This document shows, piece by piece, positions 33,510-44,783 of a DNA stretch of 64,000 bases. Position numbers and translations under genes: made by a program. How positions within the stretch are numbered: position 1 is the first letter of the stretch; the number at the start of each line of letters is the position of its first letter. Under the pieces are notes generated by a model that saw only the letters and a program-made list of their open reading frames with translations, was not told the origin of the DNA and did no database searches. This DNA comes from Zea mays (lineage: Eukaryota; Streptophyta; Magnoliopsida; Poales; Poaceae): the NCBI RefSeq assembly GCF_902167145.1, contig NC_050097.1, positions 222,909,034-222,973,033 on the forward strand, given 5' to 3'.

Positions 33510-34759
33510 TGAGAGCACCTAGAGGGGGGGTGAATAGGTGATCCTATGAAACTTTAAACTTAAGCCACAAAAACTTGGTTAGGCGTTAGCACAATAATTG
33601 CCAAGTGGCTAGAGAGGATTCTCAACAAAACACAATGACCACGAAGATATCAATCACAGAGATGGCACAGTGGTTATCCCGTGGTTCGGCCAAGACCAAT
33701 GCTTGCCTACTCCACGTTGTGGCGTCCCAACGGATGAGGGTTGCAATCAACCCCTCTCAAGCGGTCCAAAGACCCACTTGAATACCATGGTGTTTTGCTT
33801 TGCTTTTCTTAATCCCGTTCACGAGGAATCTCCACAACTTGGAGTCTCTCGCCCTTACAAAGATGTTCACAAAGAAGCGCGGAGTAAGGAAGGAATTAGC
33901 AACTCACACAAGACACAAAGATCACAGCAAGTACGCACACACAAGACCCAGACTTAAGCTCAAAAGACTAGCACACTAGAATGGAGCTCAAATCACTAGA
34001 ATGTCGAACAAGTGCGCAAGAGTGGAGTGTGAGTGATCAAGAGTGCTCAAGGAATGCTTGGTCTACTCCTTCATGCGCCTAGGGGTCCCTTTTATACCCC
34101 CAAGGCAGCTAGGAGCCGTTGAGAGCAATCCGGGAAGGCAATTCTTGCCTTCTGTCGCCTGGCGCACCGGACACTGTCCGGTGCACCACCGGACACTGTC
34201 CGGTGCGGATTTCCTTCCTTATTTGGCGAAGCCGACCGTTGGCAGCCTTGGAGCCGTTGGCACACCGGACACTGTCCGGTGCACACCGGACAGTCCGGTG
34301 CCCCCTTCTAGCCGTTGGCTCAGCCACGCGTCGCGCCCGGATTAAGCGGCCGACCGTTGGCCCGGCGACCGTTGGCTCACCGGACACTGTCCGATGCACA
34401 CCGGACAGTCCGGTGAATTATAGCCGTACGTCGTTAATTCCTTCCCGAGAGCGGCAAGTTCGCCTGAGCCAGCCTGGCACACCGGACACTGTCCGGTGCA
34501 CCACCGGACAGTCCGGTGCACCCAGACCGAGCTGACTTTGTCTGAACAGAGCCATCTCATTTCCAATTCAATCTTTCCTGTTTCCAGCACTTAGACACAA
34601 TACATTAGTCCATAAAACAATGTACTAAGTCTAGAAACATACCTTTTGACATGATTTGCACTTTGTCCACCACATTGCATAGATCAACACACAAGCACTT
34701 GCGTTGGCACTCAATCACCAAAATACTTAGAAATGGCCCAAGGGCACATTTCCCTTTCA
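33510..34759 (-). repeat. 3' LTR of the Opie/Ji-like element
   Basis: 1250 bp with the same palindrome pairs at about 34161-34520. The minus-strand TATAAAAG at 34089-34096 is the probable core promoter. It differs from the other LTR by a short duplicated gaccgttggc segment near 34345-34375. Confidence 0.92.
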
Positions 34760-34775
34760 ATCTCCCCCTTTTTGG
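34760..34775 (-). other. Polypurine tract of the Opie/Ji-like element
   Basis: On the minus strand it reads AAAAAGGGGGAGATT immediately before the 3' LTR. Confidence 0.75.
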
Positions 34776-35549
34776 TGATTTATGCCAACACAACATAAAG
34801 CAACTAGAACAAGTGCAATATCAATGCAAATGAAGACTCAAGGTTGTTTTGAATCATATTTGGCATATATGGATCACTCTTTGCCACCACTTGGTTTGTT
34901 TTTGCAAATCAAACTCAAATTTCTATCTCTAAGTCAAACACACTTGTTAAAACATAAAGAGAGTCATTCCAAGAGAAATTGATTCAAGGTTTCAAAAACT
35001 CCCCCTTTTCCCATAATCAACACTTCTCCCCACAAGAAGCCAATCTTTTGACAAGAGCGACAATAAAAGAGTTTTGCCCAACCAAAAGCTATACTCTACT
35101 ATTTCCAAAAACTTCTCACGTGGTAGCTGATCCATTTATTGCTTTAGACTTTATTTTCTCCCCCTTTGGCATCAAGCACCAAAACGGGATCAATCTTGGC
35201 CCTTTAACCCCATTGCCTCACCAAAATTTTCAACTAAGAGTAAAAAGGCAATAAGAGTACTAAGATGAACTTGGAATAAGTTACCCTCTCATCGGAGTGC
35301 AGTGGAAGTCTTTCATGGTCCAAGTCCACCTTTTCCCTTTCAAACCTCCTTTGAGACTAAAACACGCAAACTCAAGCACTCGGTTAGTCTCAAGGGGTCA
35401 GGTTGTAGCACAACTCCCCCTAAATTTGTGCATCCCTTGCACATGGACTTGAAGGGTCCGGGGAGTGCTTGTACAACTTGAGCACCATAAATAAACAACA
35501 AAATGCATAAGGAACATGATCAAAGGCATAAACACATGTATGCTATAAT
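34776..35549 (-). mobile_element. 3' non-coding region of the Opie/Ji-like element
   Basis: This lies between the end of RNase H and the polypurine tract. It carries several short purine-rich PPT-like runs (ctcccccttttcc, ctccccctttggc on the + strand). No gene is seen. Confidence 0.6.
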
Positions 35550-36422
35550 TCAATCAAAGTTCCGCGAATCTAAGACATTTAGCTCACTACGCAACTTGCA
35601 AAAGGTCTGCTCATCTAAAGGCTTGGTAAAGATATCGGCTAGCTGGTTCTCGGAGCTAACATGAAACACTTCGATATCTCCCTTTTGCTGGTGATCTCTC
35701 AAAAAGTGATGTCGGATGTCTATGTGCTTTGTGCGGCTGTGTTCAACAGGATTATCCGCCATGCGGATAGCACTCTCATTATCACATAGGAGTGGGACTT
35801 TGCTCAAATTGTAGCCAAAGTCCCTGAGGGTTTGCCTCATCCAAAGTAGTTGCGCGCAACACTGTCCTGCGGCAACATACTCGACCTCAGCGGTGGATAG
35901 GGCAACGGAGATTTGTTTCTTAGAACTCCATGACACCAGGGACCTTCCTAAGAATTGGCACGTCCCCGATGTACTTTTCCTATCGACCTTACATCCAGCA
36001 TAGTCGGAGTCTGAATATCCAATCAAGTCAAAGGTAGACCCCTTTGGATACCAGATCCCGAAACAAGGTGTAGTGACTAAATATCTAAGAATTCGCTTCA
36101 CAGCCACTAAGTGACACTCCTTAGGATCAGATTGAAATCTAGCACACATGCATACACTAAGCATAATATCCGGTCTACTAGCACATAAATAAAGTAAAGA
36201 CCCTATCATAGACCGGTATGCTTTTTGATCAACAGACTTACCTCCTTTGTTGAGGTCGGTGTGTCCGTCGGTTCCCATCGGAGTCTTTGCGGGCTTGGCG
36301 TCCTTCATCCCAAACCGCTTGATCAAGTCATGTGTGTACTTGGTTTGAGAGATGAAGGTTCCCTCCTTGAGTTGCCTCACTTGGAACCCAAGGAAGTAGC
36401 TTAACTCGCCCATCATCGACAT
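35550..36422 (-). pseudogene. Copia pol: RT end and RNase H
   Basis: This is the in-frame continuation of the previous entry two codons after its TAA. It carries the RT thumb (GELSYFLGFQ, FISQTKYTHDLIKRFGM), then RNase H (DSDYAGCKVDRKSTSG, the A-E-Y-V site, DNESAIRMADNPVEHSRTKHIDIRHHFLRD) and the C-terminal QLADIFTKPLDE. The annotated ATG is internal. The natural stop is at 35550. Confidence 0.9.
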
Positions 36423-36428
36423 CTCGAA

Positions 36429-38744
36429 TTACTGAGTCATCACCCTGCTAAACTCTTCACAGGACTTTTGATTAGTAGAACCAAATATTATGTCATCGAC
36501 ATAAATTTGGCACACAAAAAGATCACCATCACAAGTCTTAGTAAAAAGAGTTGGATCGGCTTTCCCAACCTTAAAAGCATTAGCAATTAAAAAGTCTCTA
36601 AGGCATTCATACCATGCTCTTGGGGCTTGCTTAAGTCCATAGAGCGCCTTAGAGAGCTTACACACGTGGTCGGGGTACCGTTCATCCTCGAAGCGAGGGG
36701 GTTGCTCCACGTACACCTCCTCCTTGATTGGCCCGTTGAGGAAAGCGCTCTTCACATCCATTTGGAACAACCTGAAAGAATGGTGAGCGGCATATGCTAG
36801 CAAAATGCGAATGGACTCTAGCCTAGCCACAGGAGCAAAAGTCTCCTCAAAGTCCAAACCTGCGACTTGGGCATAACCTTTTGCCACAAGTTGTGCCTTG
36901 TTCCTTGTCACCACCCCGTGCTCGTCTTGTTTGTTGCGAAACACCCACTTGGTTCCCACAACATTTTGCTTGGGACGAGGCACCAGTGTCCAAACTTCAT
37001 TTCTTTTGAAATTGTTGAGCTCCTCCTGCATGGCTAGTACCCAGTCCAGATCTAGCAAGGCCTCTTCTACCCTGAAAGGTTCAATAGAAGAGACAAAGGA
37101 GTAATGCTCACAAAAATTAACTAATCGAGATCGAGTAGTTACTCCCTTGCTAATATCACCCAAAATTTGGTCGACGGGATGATCCCTTTGAATCATTGCT
37201 CGAACTTGGGTTGGAGGTGCCGGTTGTGCTTCTTCCTCCATTACATGATCATCTTGTGCTCCCCCTTGATCACACGCCTCCTGTTCATCATCTTGAGTTG
37301 GGGGTTGCACCATTGTTGAGGAAGAAGGTTGATCTTGCTCATCTTGTGCATGTGGCCGCACATCTCCAATCACCATGGTGCGTATTGCGCCCGTTGGAAC
37401 TTCTTCTTCATCTACATCATCACAATCAACAACTTGCTCTCTTGGAGAGCTATTAGTCTCATCAAATACAATGTCACTAGAGACTTCAACCAAACCCGAT
37501 GATTTGTTGAAGACTCTATACGCCTTTGTATTTGAGTCATAACCTAACAAAAACCCTTCTACGGCTTTGGGAGCAAATTTGGAATTCCTACCCTTCTTCA
37601 CTAGAATGTAGCATTTACTCCCAAAAACTCGAAAATACGAAACATTGGGTTTGTTACCGGTTAGTAGCTCATACGACGTCTTCTTGAGGAGGCGATGAAG
37701 GTAGACCCTGTTGATGGCGTGACAAGCCGTGTTCACGGCTTCCGACCAAAAGCGCTCGGGGGTCTTAAACTCTCCAAGCATTGTCCTCGCCATGTCTATA
37801 AGTGTCCTGTTCTTCCTCTCTACCACACCATTTTGCGGTGGTGTGTAGGGAGCGGAGAACTCGTGCTTGATCCCTTCCTCCTCAAGGTACTCCTCCACTT
37901 GAAGGTTCTTGAACTCGGACCCATTGTCGCTCCTTATCTTTTTCACCTTGAGCTCAAACTCGTTTTGAGCTCTCCTTAGGAAGCGCTTGAGGGTCCCTTG
38001 GGTTTCAGATTTATCCTGCAAAAAGAATACCCAAGTGAAGCGGGAAAAGTCATCAACTATAACAAGACCATACTTACTTCCTCCTATACTTAGATAGGCG
38101 ACGGGTCCGAAGAGGTCCATGTGAAGCATCTCCAAAGGTCTTGATGTGGTCATCACATTTTTGGTGTGATGTGCTCCTCCCACTTGTTTACCTGCTTGAC
38201 AAGCTGCACAAGGTCTATCTTTTTCGAATTGCACATTAGTTAAACCTATCACGTGTTCTCCCTTTAGAAGCTTGTGAAGGTTCTTCATCCCCACATGTGC
38301 TAAGCGGCGATGCCACAGCCAGCCCATGCTAGTCTTAGCAATTAAGCATGCATCTAGACCGGCCTCTTCTTTTGCAAAATCAACTACGTAAAGTTTGTCG
38401 TCTAATACACCCTTAAAAGCTAGTGAACCATCACTCCTTCTAAAGACAGACACATCTACATTTGTGAATAGACAATTATATCCCATATTGCATAATTGAC
38501 TAACAGATAACAAATTATATCCAAGAGACTCAACTAAAAACACATTAGATATAGAGTGCTCATTCGATATTGCAATTTTGCCTAATCCTTTCACCTTGCC
38601 TTGACTCCCATCACCGAATATAATTGAATCTTGGGGATCCTTGTTCTTGACGTAGGAGGTAAACATCTTCTTCTCCCCCGTCATGTGGTTTGTGCATCCG
38701 CTGTCGATAATCCAGCTTGAACCCCCGGATGCATAAACCTGCAA
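36429..38744 (-). pseudogene. Copia pol: protease, integrase, reverse transcriptase
   Basis: The open frame begins at the aspartic protease ([10 protein letters not shown], active DSG). It continues through the GAG-pre-integrase zinc site ([11 protein letters not shown]...CAACQAGK), the integrase core with catalytic D in HMDLFGP, D in RSDNGSEF and E in [13 protein letters not shown], and then RT with [11 protein letters not shown] and the YVDD box in [10 protein letters not shown]. It stops at a TAA at 36429-36431. The following sequence (next entry) is in the same frame, so this is a nonsense mutation and not a natural end. Confidence 0.9.
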
Positions 38745-38751
38745 GGCAAAT

Positions 38752-39534
38752 TTAGGCTTGGGTCTTAGGTATCCAACTCATGTTGGGTCCTACAAGGTTA
38801 GTTACAATTGTCTTAGGGACCCAAATGCAAGTTTTGTCTCCCTTGCATTTTGCCCCTAATTTTCTAGCAACTATCTTCCTATCCTTTCTACAAATAGCAA
38901 AGGAAGCATTCAAAGCATGATATATTGTAGAAGGTTCATTAACTTTCCTAGGAACATTAACAACATTTCTCCTAGGCCTATGAACAAAATATCTCCTAGA
39001 CATATCTCTACCATGCATATAGGAAGAACTAGAAGCAAACATGGCATGAGAGTCAAAAGCATCATAAGCATTACAACTCCTATAAGACTGTTTTCTATCA
39101 TGGTACATAAACGCATGGTTCTTTTTAGCACTACTAGCCATAGGGGCCTTCCCTTTCTCCTTGGCGGAGATGGGAGCCTTATGGCTTGTTAAGTCCTTGG
39201 CTTCCCTCTTGAAGCCAAGTCCATCCTTAATTGAGGGGTGTCTACCAATCGTGTAGGCATCCCTTGCAAATTTTAGCTTGTCAAATTCATTCTTGCTAGT
39301 CTTAAGTTGGGCATTAAGGCTACCCAATTCATCATTTAATTTGGAAATTGAAGCTAGGTGTTCACTACAAGCATCAATGTCAAAATCTTTACACCTCTTG
39401 CAAATCATAACATGTTCTACACAAGAGTTAGATTTACTAGCTATCTCTAACTTAGCATTCAAACCATCATTCATGCTCCTTAAGCTAGAAATTGTCTCAT
39501 GGCAAGAAGATAGTTCACTAGAAAAGCATTTCAT
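38752..39534 (-). pseudogene. Copia gag-pol linker
   Basis: These 260 codons follow the zinc-knuckle frame after a frameshift, with a CxxC-like ICKRCKDFD and a basic RNA-binding-like stretch. The frame ends at a stop (38752-38754) created by one extra base just upstream of the protease. Confidence 0.75.
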
Positions 39535-40267
39535 TTCTTTTAACTTCTAAAGCATAAGATTTTTGTGCCTCTACAAATTTGTCATGCTCTTCATATAAAA
39601 GGTCCTTTTGTTTTTCTAAGAGTCTATCCTTTTCATTCAAGGCATCAATCAATTCATTAATCTTATCTACTTTAGTTCTATCTAATCCCTTGAACAAACT
39701 AGAGTAATCTATTTCTTCATCACTAGACTCATCATCACTAGAAGAATCATAAGTGGCATTGTTTCGATTACATACCTTCTTCTCCTTCGCCATGAGGCAT
39801 GTGTGACGCTCGTTGGGGAAGAGAGATGACTTGTTGAAGGCGGTGGCGGCGAGTCCTTCATTTTCGGAGTCGGATGACGAACAATCCGAGTCCCACTCCT
39901 TGCCAAGATGTGCCTCGCCCTTAGCCTTCTTGTATGCTTTCTTTTTCTCCCTCTTGCTCCCCTGTTCCTGGTCACTTTCATTATCGGGACAATTAGCAAT
40001 AAAATGACCAATCTTACCACATTTAAAGCATGAGCGCTTCCCCTTTGTTTTGGTCTTGCTTGGCTGTCCCTTGCGACCCTTTAGCGCCGTCTTGAAGCGT
40101 TTGATGATGAGGGCCATCTCTTCATCATTTAGCCCAGCCGCCTCAACCTGCGCCGCCTTGCTAGATAGCGCCTCCTTGCTTCTCGTTGCCTTGAGAGCAA
40201 TGGGTTGAGGCTCATGGATTGGACCGTTCAACGCGTCGTCCACGTACCTCGCCTCCTTGATCATCAT
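39518..40267 (-). pseudogene. Copia gag, zinc-knuckle part
   Basis: The frame continues gag with the nucleic-acid-binding knuckle CFKCGKIGHFIANC (CX2CX4HX4C) at residues about 80-93. An acidic Ser/Asp-rich stretch and a coiled-coil-like segment (LNEKDRLLEKQKDLLYEE) follow. The first methionine is internal. The frame breaks near 39530, where the next segment overlaps it. Confidence 0.85.
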
Positions 40268-40297
40268 TCGTCCGCTTACGAATTTTCCAAGGACTTA

Positions 40298-41133
40298 TTA
40301 GGGCGACATCTTGGTGTACCTAGGATTTTCACGAATATTGTTCACCAAATGTGGATCAAGTACAGTAAAGGACCTTAGCATTAGGCGGACGACGTCGTGG
40401 TCCGTCCATCGCGTGCTTCCGTAGCTCCTTATTTTGTTGATAAGGGTCTTGAGCCGGTTGTATGTTTGGGTTGGCTCCTCACCCCTTATCATTGCGAATC
40501 TTCCAAGCTCGCCCTCCACCAACTCCATTTTGGTGAGTAAGGTGACGTCGTTCCCGTCATGAGAGATCCTGAGGGTGTCCCAGATCTGCTTGGCATTGTC
40601 CAAGCCGCTCACCTTATGATACTCATCCCTGCACAAAGAGGCTAATAACACAGTAGTAGCTTGTGCGTTTCTATGAATCTGCTCATTGATAAACATAGGA
40701 CTATCCGAGCTATCAAATTTCATTCCACTTTCCACAATCTCCCATATGCTCGGATGGAGAGAGAATAGGTGACTACGCATTTTGTGGCTCCAAAATCCGA
40801 GTCCTCTCCATCAAAGTGAGGAGGTTTGCCAAGTGGAATGGAGAGCAAATGAGCATTTGTACTTTGCGGAATACGAGAGTAGTCAAAAGAAAAGTTCGAA
40901 TTAACCGGTTTCCTTCTCTCGCAGTCGTTGTCGTCGTTGTCCTTTTGGGAAGAAGTGGACTCATCGCTGTCGTCGTAGTAGACGATCTCCTTGATGCGTC
41001 TTGTCTTCTTCTTCTTCCCATCTTTGCGTCTATGGCCCGAGCCCGAGTCGGTAGGCTTGTCATCCTTCGGCTCGTTGACGAAGGACTCCTTCTCCTTGTC
41101 GTTGATCACGATTCCCTTCCCCTTAGGATCCAT
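40298..41133 (-). pseudogene. Copia gag, N-terminal part (frameshifted)
   Basis: The frame opens at 41133 with MDPKGKGIVINDKEK, a basic and acidic start, and runs 137 codons. A single-base shift near 40780 moves the true sequence into the frame 40298-40780, which carries the UBN2/gag-polypeptide core (SLHPSIWEIVESG, AKQIWDTL, LVEGELGRFAMIRGEEP). The frame is lost again after RYTKMSP near 40300, just before the next gag segment. Confidence 0.85.
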
Positions 41134-41167
41134 CTCTTCGGGCGATTAGTCCTTTCGTGAAGAGAAC

Positions 41168-41180
41168 GGCTCCGATACCA
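41168..41180 (-). other. Primer-binding site of the Opie/Ji-like element
   Basis: On the minus strand TGGTATCGGAGCC, two bases inside the 5' LTR. This is the tRNA-Met type site with one change (A to G) from the common TGGTATCAGAGC. Confidence 0.8.
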
Positions 41181-41182
41181 AT

Positions 41183-42414
41183 TGAGAGCACCTAGAGGGG
41201 GGGTGAATAGGTGATCCTGTGAAACTTTAAACTTAAGCCACAAAAACTTGGTTAGGCGTTAGCACAATAATTGCCAAGTGGCTAGAGAGGAGTCTCAACA
41301 AAACACAATGACCACGAAGATATCAATCACAGAGATGGCACTGTGGTTATCCCATGGTTCGGCCAAGACCAATGCTTGCCTACTCCACGTTGTGGCGTCC
41401 CAACGGACGAGGGTTGCAATCAACCCCTCTCAAGCGGTCCAAAGACCCACTTGAATACCACAGTGTTTTGCTTTGCTTTTCTTAATCCCGTTCGCGAGGA
41501 ATCTCCACAACTTGGAGTCTCTCGCCCTTACAAAGATGTTCACAAAGAAGCGCGGAGTAAGGAAGGAATTAGCAACTCACACAAGACACAAAGATCACAG
41601 CAAGTACGCACACACAAGACCCAGACTTAAGCTCAAAAGACTAGCACACTAGAATGGAGCTCAAATCACTAGAATGTCGAACAAGTGCGCAAGAGTGGAG
41701 TGTGAGTGATCAAGAGTGCTCAAGGAATGCTTGGTCTACTCCTTCATGCGCCTAGGGGTCCCTTTTATACCCCAAGGCAGCTAGGAGCCGTTGAGAGCAA
41801 TCCGGGAAGGCAATTCTTGCCTTCTGTCGCCTGACGCACCGGACAGTCCGGTGCACCACCGGACACTGTCCGGTGCGGATTTCCTTCCTTATTTGGCGAA
41901 GCCGACCGTTGGCAGCCTTGGAGCCGTTGGCGCACCGGACACTGTCCGGTGCACACCGGACAATCCGGTGCCCCCTTCTAGCCGTTGGCTCAGCCACGCG
42001 TCGCGCCCGGATTAAGCGGCCGACCGTTGGCTCACCGGACACTGTCCGGTGCACACCGGACAGTCCGGTGAATTATAGTCGTATGCCGTTAATTCCTTTC
42101 CGAGAGCGGCAAGTTCGCCTGAGCCAGCCTGGCACACCGGACACTATCCGGTGCACCACCGGACAGTCCGGTGCACCCAGACCGAGCTGACTTTGTCTGA
42201 ACAGAGCCATCTCATTTCCAATTCAATCTTTCCTGTTTCTAGCACATAGACACAATACATTACTCCATAAAACAATGTACTAAGTCTAGAAACATACCTT
42301 TTGGCATGATTTGCACTTTGTCCACCACATTGCATAGATCAACACACAAGCACTTGCGTTGGCACTCAATCACCAAAGCACTTAGAAATGGCCCAAGGGC
42401 ACATTTCCCTTTCA
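41183..42414 (-). repeat. 5' LTR of the Opie/Ji-like element
   Basis: 1232 bp. It contains four pairs of CACCGGAC-GTCCGGTG palindromes at about 41837-42178. Confidence 0.92.
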
Positions 42415-43815
42415 ATGCCTCCGAAGGACGACTTGGATCAAGAAATCCAAAACTTGGAGATGCTCCACCAACAGGTTCAACGAAAGAAGGAAAAGATGGC
42501 TCGTCTAGCTGACCTACAGAGGCAGATAGATGAAGCTTCGGAAGAAGTTCGTCATCTTGCTCAAGATGACCAGAACCGAAGGCCTCCGCACAGAGAGCTT
42601 CATCAGGAGGGCTTCTACAACGAGGACGACTGGTATGAAGATTTCCATCATGGAAATTTTGCTTTTGATGATGCTTCTCCTCTATCAACAGAACTGCAGG
42701 CTACACCATGGCCCTAGTCTTACAAGCCACCCCAGCTCCCCATGTACGACGGTCATTCAGACCTGAAGCAATTCTTGATGAGCTATGAAGCAACCATATC
42801 TTCGTATGGTGGCAATACTGCAGTCATGGCAAAGTCTTTTGTCATGGCCGTCAAGAGTGTTGCACAAACCTGGTACTCCTCTCTTCGGCCAGGAACAATC
42901 ACCTCATGGCAAAAGCTGAAGGACATGTTGATAACCAGCTTCCAAGGGTTTCAGACGAAGTTGGTCACTGCTCAAGCTTTATTCTAGTGCACCCAGGACC
43001 ACGAAGAATACCTTCAGGCATATGTCCGAAGGTTCCTGCGTCTGAGGGTACAGGCACCAACAGTGCCCAATGAAATTGTCATTGAGGCCATGATTAAGGG
43101 ACTTCGGCCGGGACCTTCAGCTCAATACTTTGCCAGGAAGCCTCCTCAAACTTTGGAGAAGCTGCTCCAGAAAATGGACGAGTATATTCAAGCTGACAAT
43201 GACTTTCGCCAAAAAAGTGAGGAAGCATTCAGGTTCTCTGAAATGACCAGGGGCTTCGGAGGAAGATTCCATCCGAGGCACGTTAGGTCAATTCACAATT
43301 CTACTCAAAGTGATGATAGAGGGAGTCAACAGCAAAGGCCACAGTACTCCTCGCAAGCTTCGGGGCAGCAACAAAGTTCTTTCCGGCCGCCAGCACCAAG
43401 GGGCAGAGGCGCCAGGGGCTTTGGGGGAAGATTTGGGGATCAACCACGAAAAATTTACTGCTTATTCTGTGGTGAAGACAAGGGCCATACCACCAGGATG
43501 TGCCATGTTACCATCCAGAAGCAAAAGGAGATAGCAGAAGCTGTAGCACAACAGAGTCAGCCGAAGCAGGTCATGCATACTGCTTCGTACCATTCGCCTT
43601 ACATTCCAGAATATGTAGGCAATCACCCCGCAGCTTCTGTTGCTTCGGCAAGCCAACCCCAAGCATCTTGGCAACAGCCTCCACCGCCACCACCAACACA
43701 ACGAGGTCAGCAGCCAGAAGGGAGTCAGCACACTCACCTCCAGCGGGACTTCAGAGAAGAGTCGAAAGCTCGCACAGTCAATAGCATTGTGCCAGAGTCG
43801 AAGCACATTTACTGA

Positions 43816-44783
43816 CAAATATCCTACCTCGACAGCAGCTTTTCGCATTTTCGCATTCAGTATTACTTTCTTTTTAATAAGGAACAATTATGGGAAGTTT
43901 AAGTGTTTTTTATCGTTTTTCAATCTCTTGTAACAGTTTCGCTTTTTACCATAATGAAAATATATCTTCTCCATAGGCTTGAGTTGCCGAAGCATAAGAA
44001 TTTATGGTGGCACAGAGGACCTTCGAATTATCAAAAAATTGTTCTAAGGAACGCAATGCAATTTCTTCGAAGCAGCAAAAAGTCGTTTCTAAGGGAGCGC
44101 AATGTAAGTTTTCTGCTCAAAAGTCGTTCCGAAGGGAATGCAGAGCTTACAGCGAAAAATAAGCGCTGATTCCGCTGAAAGTAAAAGGCGAAGAAGCTCC
44201 TAAGGGAGGCTTACAGCGAAAAATAAACGTTGATTCCGCTGAAAGTAAAAGGCGAAGAAGCTCCTAAGGGAGGCTTACAGCGAAAAATAAACGCTGATTC
44301 CGCTGAAGTAAAAGGCGAAGAAGCTCCTAAGGGAGGCTTACAGTGAAAAATAAATGTCAACCTTCGGCAAATATCATTTTGCACAACATCACATCATTAC
44401 ATCATTTGCATAGCATAACATCATACATCATAGTGCATCAACAACGCAAGAAGGGGGGTCTCGATATTGATATTCGAAGATTGTTTTGAAGAAATAGTGA
44501 CAAGGCACAAAAAATAGCCATTGAAAAGTTATACCTTCGTCAAACTCTAAAATGGAAGGATCTATTGATTATTGATTTTACGAGGATTGATTATTGATTT
44601 TTACGAAGCATGAAAAGAAGGGAAGGTGTTTTTTCGCTGAAGGCTCAAAAACGGTATGTATATGATGTTTCATGCATCGTAAAGAATAGAACTATAAACA
44701 GCTAATATATTACATCCAAAGTTGCACAATATTACACATGATTCTCAACAAACATTACATTCTAAATGTTTTTACAATAGCAT
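43816..44783 (+). mobile_element. Spacer between gag and antisense gene, inverted Zeon-like copy
   Basis: Non-coding. It corresponds base for base, in inverted order, to 49143-50110. It holds a 64-bp tandem array. Confidence 0.75.
44145..44352 (+). repeat. 64-bp tandem repeat, about 3.3 units
   Basis: Units start gcttacag at 44145, 44209, 44273 and 44336 (period 64, last 63). Each carries gattccgctgaa and ggcgaagaagctcctaaggg. The matching array on the other copy is at about 49581-49785. Confidence 0.9.

Larger units (their letters stand above)
33510..42414 (-). mobile_element. Opie/Ji-like Copia (SIRE/Maximus lineage) retrotransposon
   Basis: This is a complete 8.9-kb insertion with LTRs of 1250 bp (33510-34759) and 1232 bp (41183-42414), ends TGAGAGCACC...CCCTTTCA, and a 5-bp duplication atgcc at 33505-33509 and 42415-42419. 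A primer site (TGGTATCGGAGCC on the minus strand) and polypurine tract are present. Order on the minus strand is gag, protease, integrase, RT, RNase H. The coding region has several 1-base frameshifts and one nonsense codon, so this copy is dead. The LTRs differ by small indels, including an 18-base difference. Confidence 0.92.
33388..43815 (+). pseudogene. Zeon-like gag, split by a Copia element and carrying two stops
   Basis: The ATG at 33388 opens MPPKKASATGAATLQP and runs to 33509, where the Opie/Ji-like element interrupts it. The frame resumes at 42420 and ends at 43815. Compared with the intact copy at 50111-51628 it has two premature TAG codons, at 42715-42717 and 42985-42987, each CAG in the intact copy. 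Downstream it keeps the gag matrix/capsid region, a zinc knuckle (CLFCGEDKGHTTRMC) and a Pro/Gln-rich tail. Confidence 0.88.

Noticed and set aside
34043..34590. Several open frames through the CACCGGAC palindromes
   Set aside because: They occur on both strands in both Opie/Ji-like LTRs and are low-complexity (repeated R-T-V-S-G or P-D-T-V-R-C words) by-products of the palindromes.
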